Of a stretch of 9,800 bases of DNA, positions 1 to 5,372 are shown in pieces (position 1 is the first letter of the stretch; each line of letters begins with the position of its first letter). Location: NCBI GenBank assembly GCA_018901555.1, contig JAHIER010000028.1:1-9800 (forward strand). Direction: 5' to 3'. The notes under the pieces are model-generated. The model saw nothing but the letters and a program-made list of their open reading frames with translations. It did no database searches and was not told the origin of the DNA. This DNA is from Patescibacteria group bacterium (lineage in GTDB: Bacteria > Patescibacteriota > Minisyncoccia > UBA9983). The position numbers and the translations under genes were made by a program.

Positions 1-173
1 GCAATTGCTTCATCCAAAGAATTGTCGATAATTTCCAAAATCATATGACGGTATCCTTTGGCATCGGTTGAGCCAATATACATTCCCGGTCTTTTACGAA
101 CCGGTTCCAGCCCTTCCAACACATAAAAATCTTTGGCTGTATAGCCATTATTTTGGCCATTAGTCTTTATCAT
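1..173 (-). CDS. gyrB: DNA gyrase subunit B (or ParE), N-terminal fragment cut by the window edge
   Basis: The ATP-binding subunit of type II topoisomerase; GyrB with GyrA introduces negative supercoils. Only the first 57 codons are in the window. The reading frame holds the family's N-terminal signature: LEGLEPVRKRPGMYIGST (residues 19-36), followed by HMILEIIDNSLDEA. The latter contains the GHKL ATPase Glu (E47) and the Mg-binding Asn (N51). ParE has the same signature, so GyrB versus ParE cannot be settled from this fragment; gyrB is more likely because reduced genomes usually keep gyrase. The ATG at 171-173 has no Shine-Dalgarno but sits about 10 nt after an extended -10 (TGTTAAAAT), implying a near-leaderless mRNA. 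It is separated from the upstream pheT stop by 56 nt, so it probably has its own promoter. Confidence 0.9.
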   Translation of the reverse strand, partial: MIKTNGQNNGYTAKDFYVLEGLEPVRKRPGMYIGSTDAKGYRHMILEIIDNSLDEAI

Positions 174-183
174 AGTTACTTAT

Positions 184-192
184 ATTTTAACA
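184..192 (-). promoter_or_regulatory. Extended -10 promoter for gyrB
   Basis: On the minus strand this reads TGTTAAAAT, a TGn-extended -10. The sequence TTTATGTTAAAAT (13 nt) is repeated exactly upstream of tRNA-Gly at 7666-7678, which supports a real promoter core. The predicted start would be near 177, about 4 nt before the gyrB ATG. No good -35 is seen at 17-18 nt, which extended -10 promoters can tolerate. Confidence 0.45.
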
Positions 193-229
193 TAAATAGC
201 CAATTTCCTCCAGTATTGTTATAAATTTT

Positions 230-2584
230 TTATCTTCTAACTTCCCACTCAAGATTAGAATCAAGAGTATCCATAATTTTTTTCATTATGGAATTTATTT
301 CTTTATCATCAAGAGTTTTATCCTGAGATTGAAAAATTAAATGAAAAGCAAAAGATTTTTTCTCATCATTTTCATAAATATCAAACAAATCAGTATCTAT
401 TAAAAGCGGGCCTGCTGTATTTTCAATCAGGTCGAGAACTTCAACGACTTTTGTACAAGACGGAACAAAAATCGCAATATCTCTTTGGGCCGCTGGATAT
501 CTGGAAATCGGCAAATATTCTTTTTCTTCATCAACTAATCTTACCAGCATTTCAAAATTTATCTCAAAAGCATTATGATCAATAAAACCTATTGATGTAT
601 TCCCCACCCTGATATCCGCCTTCGCTAAAGCTTCGGCGGACGCGTCCGCGAAATAAAAATCACTCAACCCAAGTTTTTCAAGAATCATTTCCACCACTCC
701 CTTTATTTCATAAAAATCATTTTTTAATCCTGCGCCTGCCAAAGAAATCATTTCTCCTCCAGCCGAAAAAATCTTGCCTATTTCAAAAATTTTTATTTCT
801 TTAAAATATCTTGAATTATCTCTTAAATTAGCATTCAATCCATCAATCAGATTAGTTCTTAAATATTTTTTATCTTTAGCAATAGGATTAGCAACTTCTA
901 TTTCACCTTTATTCGTAAAAGAATAATTATAAACCTCTGAAAAACCGGCGCCAACCAAAATATTTCTTATCAAATTAGCATATTCATAGTTTTTATTTTT
1001 CATCGGCGGAATCAAAACTTCTTTCGGCAGTTTTGAAAGAATTTTTTCATATCCAAAAATACGCGCAATTTCTTCAATCACATCTTCTTTGATTCTTATA
1101 TCAAGTCGCTCTGATGGAACAGTTAAAACAAGGAGGTCCTGCCTGCCTGCAGGCAGGTCATCATTTTTGGAAAGAACTCTGCAAACGCCTGTAATATTTT
1201 TAAAAGATAGTGATTTTTTAAGTTCTTCTATAACAACTTTGTCTTTTTCTATGGTAGCATGAATAATTTTACCGCTACCTAAATAAATTCCGCAATGATC
1301 AATACCATTTGGGACTTTCATGCCTTTTAAAAAATCCTTGCTTTCATAATGGATTTTTCCTTTTTTTGAATTAGAAAAAATTAAATCACCTGGCTGAATA
1401 TCTTTTATATCTACTTGCTGGCCATAAAAATACTGATCGACTGACATTCTAGGAATCTGCACTCCTGATTGAGAAAACACATAACTAGTAAAAGATGAGC
1501 AATCAACAGCTTGAGGCGCGTCAAAACTGACACTGGCGCCGTAGATATAGGGTCGGCCAACCATACTTTTTGCCAGTTTTAAAATATTGTTTATTGGTTT
1601 TATTTTTTTAATTTCAAAACCTAATTGTTTTAAAATATCAATGATATCTTTTTCTGGAATATCAATGCCTAAATTTTTTGAAACATCTTTTGGATAAATT
1701 CCTAAAACATAGGGATTAGCTTTTTTAGGATAAATATCAATAATCTGTCCTGATCTTGTCGAAGGACCATTGGCAGTTTTTAAAATTATTTCGATTAATC
1801 TAATCATGGCTTTTTCTGCTAATTCAGGACTTATTTCATTTTCAAATCGTAAAGAAGATTCTGTTGACAGATTAATTTTTTTTGAAGTTTTTCTTATATT
1901 GACTGGCTCAAAATTTGCTGCTTCAAGAATTATATTTTTTGTGTCTTTTGTGATTTCAGCTTTTTTCCCGCCCTTAATTCCGGCGATGGCCAAAGGTGAT
2001 TTTTCATCAGCAATAATTAAAATGTCTTCGTTTAATTCTATATTCTGATTATCAAGAGTTGTAATTTTCTCTCCTTTTTTAGCCCTGCGCACAATTATTT
2101 TTCCTTCCACTTTGTCAGCATCAAAAGCATGAAACGGCTGGCCTGTTTCAAACATAACAAAATTAGTAGCATCAACAATATTATTAATTGGTTTCTGGCC
2201 AATGGCTTCCAGTCTTTCCTTTATCCATTTCGGGGAAGGCCCAACTTTTACTCCATCAATAATTCTGCCAATATAACGCCTGCATAATTCCAGTTCGTCC
2301 ACACAAAGGTTAAACCTTTGTTTTAACAAAGGTTTAACCTTTGTGTTTTTTGGCAAATTTAATTTTAAATCAAAAAGAACTGAGATTTCTTTTGCTATTC
2401 CTAAATGGGACAAACAATCATGCGCCCTGTTGGGAGTAATAGCAATATCAAAAACATAATCTTTGCCTTTCTTTTCAATCCCCTCCACCTCAAAACTATG
2501 CATAGTTAAAACCTCCGCCACTTTCTCCGGCTTTGACAGTTTTTTATTAAAATATGTTTGTAACCAGTTATAAGATATTTTCAT
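230..2584 (-). CDS. pheT: Phenylalanyl-tRNA synthetase beta subunit with an inserted NlpC/P60 peptidase domain
   Basis: Beta chain of the heterotetrameric PheRS, which charges tRNA-Phe and edits Tyr-tRNA-Phe. The N-terminal B1 segment (1-36) runs straight into the region ending ITPNR (49-53), so the usual EMAP/OB-fold of about 110 residues is absent. Core motifs follow: YIGRIIDGVKVGPSPKW (104-120), INNIVDATNFVMFETGQPFHAFD (133-155), and the B3/B4 editing region through RFENEISPE (246-254). B5 begins at about 297 (YPKDVSKNLGI) and is interrupted after GFEIKKI by a C40 domain at about 333-473, with C362 (DCSSF), H430 (DHCGIYLG) and H442 (IIHAT). B5 resumes at LTVPSERLDI (487-496) and RIFGYEK. 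A C-terminal FDX-ACB domain spans about 691-784. Length is 784 aa, or about 644 without the insert. Repeat-derived peptides lie at about 79-95, 476-483 and 646-658. The start is 2 nt downstream of the pheS stop. Confidence 0.95.
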   Translation of the reverse strand: MKISYNWLQTYFNKKLSKPEKVAEVLTMHSFEVEGIEKKGKDYVFDIAITPNRAHDCLSHLGIAKEISVLFDLKLNLPKNTKVKPLLKQRFNLCVDELELCRRYIGRIIDGVKVGPSPKWIKERLEAIGQKPINNIVDATNFVMFETGQPFHAFDADKVEGKIIVRRAKKGEKITTLDNQNIELNEDILIIADEKSPLAIAGIKGGKKAEITKDTKNIILEAANFEPVNIRKTSKKINLSTESSLRFENEISPELAEKAMIRLIEIILKTANGPSTRSGQIIDIYPKKANPYVLGIYPKDVSKNLGIDIPEKDIIDILKQLGFEIKKIKPINNILKLAKSMVGRPYIYGASVSFDAPQAVDCSSFTSYVFSQSGVQIPRMSVDQYFYGQQVDIKDIQPGDLIFSNSKKGKIHYESKDFLKGMKVPNGIDHCGIYLGSGKIIHATIEKDKVVIEELKKSLSFKNITGVCRVLSKNDDLPAGRQDLLVLTVPSERLDIRIKEDVIEEIARIFGYEKILSKLPKEVLIPPMKNKNYEYANLIRNILVGAGFSEVYNYSFTNKGEIEVANPIAKDKKYLRTNLIDGLNANLRDNSRYFKEIKIFEIGKIFSAGGEMISLAGAGLKNDFYEIKGVVEMILEKLGLSDFYFADASAEALAKADIRVGNTSIGFIDHNAFEINFEMLVRLVDEEKEYLPISRYPAAQRDIAIFVPSCTKVVEVLDLIENTAGPLLIDTDLFDIYENDEKKSFAFHLIFQSQDKTLDDKEINSIMKKIMDTLDSNLEWEVRR
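615..650. repeat. GC-rich palindromic insertion inside pheT
   Basis: A GC-rich island in AT-rich coding DNA. GCGGACGCGTCCGC (636-649) is a perfect 14-bp palindrome. TCCGCC (615-620) pairs with GGCGGA (635-640), framing TTCGCTAAAGCTTC. On the pheT strand it encodes the Ala-rich stretch ADASAEALAKAD (about 646-658). It sits between the catalytic-like core and the FDX-ACB domain, where an in-frame addition would be tolerated. Confidence 0.65.
1133..1157. repeat. GC-rich palindromic repeat, copy 1, in pheT at the exit of the NlpC/P60 insert
   Basis: GAGGTC followed by CTGCCTGCCTGCAGGCAGG. The core 1142-1157 is a perfect 16-bp palindrome centred on CTGCAG. It matches copy 2 at 7493-7517 at 24 of 25 positions; the only difference is T at 1148 versus G at 7508. 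It is translated in pheT as DLPAGRQD (476-483), directly after the peptidase domain and before B5 resumes. Confidence 0.85.
1166..1588 (-). other. NlpC/P60 (peptidase C40) domain inside pheT
   Basis: Codons about 333-473 of pheT. The segment starts with the family's usual ILKLAKSMVGRPYIYGAS, has the nucleophile motif DCSSF (C362), IPRMSVDQ and IQPGDLIFS (396-404). The second half of the triad is DHCGIYLGSGKIIHAT, with H430 and H442. All catalytic positions are present, so the domain looks competent as a cysteine hydrolase. Known NlpC/P60 enzymes mostly cut peptidoglycan D-Glu-mDAP bonds outside the cell, and related folds hydrolyse other amides or esters. Here it has no signal peptide and is part of a cytoplasmic synthetase. 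Its role is unknown. Confidence 0.9.
2301..2346. repeat. Paired AT-rich palindrome (AAAGGTTAAACCTTT type) in pheT
   Basis: Two perfectly complementary 22-nt arms (2301-2322 and 2325-2346) are separated by TT, a 46-nt cruciform-capable unit. Each arm is itself a near-palindrome, ACAAAGGTT-A-AACCTTTGT. In pheT it encodes about residues 80-94 (TKVKPLLKQRFNLC), in the linker before the LCRRYIGR motif. A paired unit with the same arm sequence lies in infB at 6225-6267. Confidence 0.85.
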
Positions 2585-2586
2585 AA

Positions 2587-3321
2587 TTAAAATTGTTTTA
2601 TGAACCTTAAATCGCTTGAATAAAATAAACGAATATCATCAATCTTATATTTTAATATAGCCAACCTGTCAATTCCCATGCCAAAAGCAAAACCTTGCCA
2701 CTCACGAGGATCAATGCCAACATTTTCTAAAACCTTAGGATGAACCATGCCAGCGCCGGCAATTTCTATCCACTTTCCATTTTTTCTTCTCATATCAACT
2801 TCAACTCCTGGTTCAACAAACGGAAAATAAGAAGGCCTTAATCGCACTTCTATATCTTTATTGTTAAAAAACTTCTGAAAGAAAACTTCCATTACGCCTT
2901 TTAAATTTGAAAGATTAATTTTTTTACCTATCATTAATCCTTCTAATTGATAAAACTGAATTTCATGAGTAGCATCAGTTGCTTCATATCTAAAAACCCG
3001 GCCGGGTACAATAATTCTTATAGGTAGTCCGCCAGCTGATAGATTCTTCATATATCTAATCTGCACTGGACTAGTATGGGTCCTCATCAACTTTTTGTCC
3101 TTAAGCCAGAAAGTGTCATGCATTGCTCTGGCTGGATGATCAGCTGGAATGTTAAGCGCGTCAAAATTATAATATTCAGTTTCCATTTCCGGACCATCAA
3201 CAATTTCAAAACCCATAGAAGAAAAAATATCAGTCGCCGTTTGCTGAACCAATGTCAAAGGATGCAAATGCCCCCTAGCCTGTTTCTTCCCCGGCGCTGT
3301 TACATCTATTTTATTATTCAT
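2587..3321 (-). CDS. pheS: Phenylalanyl-tRNA synthetase alpha subunit, lacking the N-terminal coiled coil
   Basis: Catalytic alpha chain of PheRS (class II aaRS core). The 244-aa product begins at KIDVTAPGKK, which in ordinary bacterial PheS lies about 90 residues in. The N-terminal coiled-coil tRNA-binding arm is therefore missing; typical length is 330-350 aa. All catalytic motifs are present: motif 1 around GFEIVDGPEMETEYYNFDAL (37-56), NIPADHPAR (57-65), motif 2 GRVFRYEATDATHEIQFYQ (107-125), and motif 3 GFAFGMGIDRLA (210-221). The start is fixed because the glycosyltransferase stop lies only 8 nt upstream, so no longer version fits. pheT follows after 2 nt, consistent with co-translation of the two subunits. 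No Shine-Dalgarno is visible. A TATAAT overlapping the upstream stop could give a leaderless internal transcript. Confidence 0.95.
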   Translation of the reverse strand: MNNKIDVTAPGKKQARGHLHPLTLVQQTATDIFSSMGFEIVDGPEMETEYYNFDALNIPADHPARAMHDTFWLKDKKLMRTHTSPVQIRYMKNLSAGGLPIRIIVPGRVFRYEATDATHEIQFYQLEGLMIGKKINLSNLKGVMEVFFQKFFNNKDIEVRLRPSYFPFVEPGVEVDMRRKNGKWIEIAGAGMVHPKVLENVGIDPREWQGFAFGMGIDRLAILKYKIDDIRLFYSSDLRFIKQF

Positions 3322-3328
3322 AAAAATA

Positions 3329-3334
3329 ATTATA
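3329..3334 (-). promoter_or_regulatory. Candidate -10 box giving a leaderless pheS transcript
   Basis: TATAAT on the minus strand, overlapping the stop codon of the upstream glycosyltransferase. It has 7 nt to the pheS ATG, so the predicted start falls at the base just before the ATG. No clear -35 is present (TAGAAA at 17-nt spacing). Chance occurrence in AT-rich DNA is possible; the support is the same spacing at neighbouring genes. Confidence 0.3.
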
Positions 3335-4883
3335 CACTTTTTTCTTGTTTTTTTCTATATTTAGGCGTGACCCAAAAACTTATATATTTACCTAACATTA
3401 AACGGATTTGCGCGTCCAGGCCGGGCAAAGCGCCAAAAATCGGAATAGTAAAAGGAATCATGACCCATTGAATAATCATAGTAAAATATTTTAATTTTGA
3501 TTTTTCCTGCGGTCGTGGCGGCAAAAGAGTAGTTGAAATTATAGCTGACATAATCAAACCAAACATAGCCAGAGTCATAATATTTCTTGTCACTCTCGGT
3601 AAATTATATGATAAGAGCAAAGAATTAAATTCTTGTCCGCCCAACGCTAACGGCAACCAACCTAAAAAGAAAATTATTAATGGATTGGTAGCCAAAGACC
3701 AAGCGCCTTCCCATTGAACAAATAACAAGCGTAATTTTTTCTTTAAATCAATTTTTTTATTTTTTAAAAAATGAAACAAAATATAAACTGCATTTTCAGC
3801 TGTGCCATAAGTCCACCTGTTTTGTTGTTTATAAACATTTTTAACTGTTCCCAAAAAATTTGGCGCCAGATTAGCATCTAAAGAAATTGGATAAGAAATC
3901 GGCACAGCCTGATAATCGCCGTCGTAATACATAAAAGCATTCCAAAAAATTCTTGAATCTTCATTAACCATATTTTTCTGCCAATAACCAATTTCATGTA
4001 AAGCCTTAAAACTTAAAGAGTGTGATGAAAAAGTTGCCAAACGTTCCGGTCTTTCCTGCTGCATCATCTGCCAAAAAGTGCCGGAGGTAGCAACTACTCT
4101 GGAAAAAGCCGGCGCATCCCAAATGTTATTATTATAAATAGGTACGGGCTGAAAAGAAGAACGATGAGGTTTTTCACAAGTTAAAAAATGCCAAGTCAAA
4201 CATAAAAAATATTGCTCGTAAGGCCTGGTATCAATATCAAAGGCGGAAACAAGCACATCTTCATATTTAATATTATTTGCATCTAAAATTTTTTCTCCTG
4301 CATAAGGAGTGGCATAAGCCAAATTAGAACCCTTGCCCGGCATTTCTTCTTTTAAATCCTGCGGGTGTTTAACTATTAAAAAATGGCCGAACTTATTTTG
4401 GTATTCTTCTTGAGCTCTTTGGGCATTTTTTTCCGCTTCTTCTCCAGCCCGCTCTTCATAAGCCAATACCACTATCATTTTATTTTTATCCCATTTAGTT
4501 TTTCCCAAAGATTCCAGAGTTGTAAAAAGAACATCATAACTTTCTTTATAAAAAGGCATAATAACCATTTGCCAAATATGATCATACTTTAAATTATTTA
4601 ATCTTTCCTGCCAGTCCAATTTCAAATAATGACGCATCTTAGCCCAGTTGGCGCGAAGATGAAGAGAAAGATAAAAAGTCTTAATAAGCCAATAAAGATC
4701 AAAAATTATAATAAAAAATGCTGTCCAAACAGGAAGAAACCAAGAAAAAAAGCCTATGCCGATTAAAGTGCCGACACTAAAAAAACCTGGCAGAATTTCA
4801 AAAAATCGATAAAGAACCTTATCCTTGCCTGTCAAATCCCCTGCCCGTCCAATATGAAGATATTTTATGCTTTCAGATACCAT
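3330..4883 (-). CDS. Membrane glycosyltransferase, family 2 (cellulose-synthase-like)
   Basis: A 517-aa integral membrane GT2, predicted to transfer sugars from a nucleotide donor at the cytoplasmic face, with acceptor and product unknown. Two N-terminal hydrophobic segments lie at about 28-72. The catalytic domain follows: MPFYKES (109-115), KGSNLAYA (184-191), the DxD metal site FDIDTRP (215-221), VNEDS (306-310) and the QxxRW-type motif QQNRW (353-357) typical of processive GT2 enzymes. Further membrane segments lie at about 398-416, 434-455 and 466-488. The start is set by the 39-nt gap to the divergent DUF4446 gene. A TTGAAA-18-TATAAT promoter would start transcription at the A of the ATG. 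It heads a likely operon with pheS (8-nt gap) and pheT. A role in surface polysaccharide is inferred from family only. Confidence 0.85.
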   Translation of the reverse strand: MVSESIKYLHIGRAGDLTGKDKVLYRFFEILPGFFSVGTLIGIGFFSWFLPVWTAFFIIIFDLYWLIKTFYLSLHLRANWAKMRHYLKLDWQERLNNLKYDHIWQMVIMPFYKESYDVLFTTLESLGKTKWDKNKMIVVLAYEERAGEEAEKNAQRAQEEYQNKFGHFLIVKHPQDLKEEMPGKGSNLAYATPYAGEKILDANNIKYEDVLVSAFDIDTRPYEQYFLCLTWHFLTCEKPHRSSFQPVPIYNNNIWDAPAFSRVVATSGTFWQMMQQERPERLATFSSHSLSFKALHEIGYWQKNMVNEDSRIFWNAFMYYDGDYQAVPISYPISLDANLAPNFLGTVKNVYKQQNRWTYGTAENAVYILFHFLKNKKIDLKKKLRLLFVQWEGAWSLATNPLIIFFLGWLPLALGGQEFNSLLLSYNLPRVTRNIMTLAMFGLIMSAIISTTLLPPRPQEKSKLKYFTMIIQWVMIPFTIPIFGALPGLDAQIRLMLGKYISFWVTPKYRKKQEKSV

Positions 4884-4885
4884 GA

Positions 4886-4914
4886 TTGCATTATATATCT
4901 AAAAAGAGTATAAT
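4886..4914 (+). promoter_or_regulatory. Promoter for DUF4446-infB-rbfA-tRNA, leaderless
   Basis: -10 TATAAT (4909-4914) with a weak -35 TTGCAT (4886-4891) at 17-nt spacing. The predicted start is at about 4921, 2 nt before the ATG, and there is no Shine-Dalgarno. Being face to face with the opposite promoter in the same 30 bp, the two should compete for polymerase. Confidence 0.5.
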
Positions 4915-4919
4915 TTCAA
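4890..4919 (-). promoter_or_regulatory. Promoter for the glycosyltransferase-pheS-pheT group, leaderless
   Basis: Minus strand: -35 TTGAAA (4914-4919), an 18-nt spacer and -10 TATAAT (4890-4895). The predicted start coincides with the A of the ATG at 4883. It overlaps the divergent promoter at 4886-4914 almost completely. Confidence 0.6.
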
Positions 4920-4922
4920 TTT

Positions 4923-5369
4923 ATGAGCGTTAATTATGTTTATATTATCGGATCAGTAATTATTTTAATTTTAGCAATTTGGATTTTTTTAATTGAACTG
5001 CGTTTAAAAAAACTTTTTAAGGGCGCTAAAGCCAAAGACCTAGAGAGTGTGATGATTTCTTTGGGCGAAGAACTGGAAAGGCTCAATATTTCTCAAAAAG
5101 AAACTGAAAAATATCTGGAAACAGTTGAAAGACGTCTAAGGAAAAGTATTCAGAATGTTAACACGATTCGTTTTAATCCATTTGCTGAATCCGGACCCAA
5201 TCAAAGTTTTGCTATAGGATTTTTAAATGAACAAGGCGATGGCGTAGTTATTTCCAGTTTATATTCCCGCGAAAAAGTTAGTGTTTATGCCAAGCCGATA
5301 AAAGCTTGTAAATCAGAATTTACTCTTTCCGACGAAGAAAAGAGGGTCATAGAGAAGACTAAATCATGA
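4923..5369 (+). CDS. DUF4446 family membrane-anchored protein
   Basis: A 148-aa protein of a conserved family with no assigned function. An N-terminal membrane segment (about 5-25, YVYIIGSVIILILAIWIFLI) is followed by a charged, probably coiled-coil region (26-80). The family's C-terminal signature comes next: IRFNPFAESGPNQSFAIGFL (82-101), then GDGVVISSLYSRE and VYAKPIKACKSEFTLSDEE. The length is normal for the family. It ends in TGA, which argues against UGA recoding. It is 3 nt upstream of infB, so it is likely the first gene of the infB operon. No SD precedes the ATG; translation probably begins on a leaderless transcript. Confidence 0.85.
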   Translation: MSVNYVYIIGSVIILILAIWIFLIELRLKKLFKGAKAKDLESVMISLGEELERLNISQKETEKYLETVERRLRKSIQNVNTIRFNPFAESGPNQSFAIGFLNEQGDGVVISSLYSREKVSVYAKPIKACKSEFTLSDEEKRVIEKTKS

Positions 5370-5372
5370 TAT

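Noticed and set aside
1770..2048. Open frames antisense to pheT, pheS, the glycosyltransferase, infB and the SPFH gene
   Set aside because: They lie opposite genes with clear conserved domains, have low-complexity hydrophobic translations and no start signals. They are frame shadows typical of AT-rich genes.
230..2584. pheT as an assembly chimera of a synthetase and an unrelated peptidase gene
   Set aside because: The frame is open across both junctions, both halves of B5 are present and in register, and base composition of the insert matches the gene. A chimera would rarely keep all of this, though read coverage would settle it.
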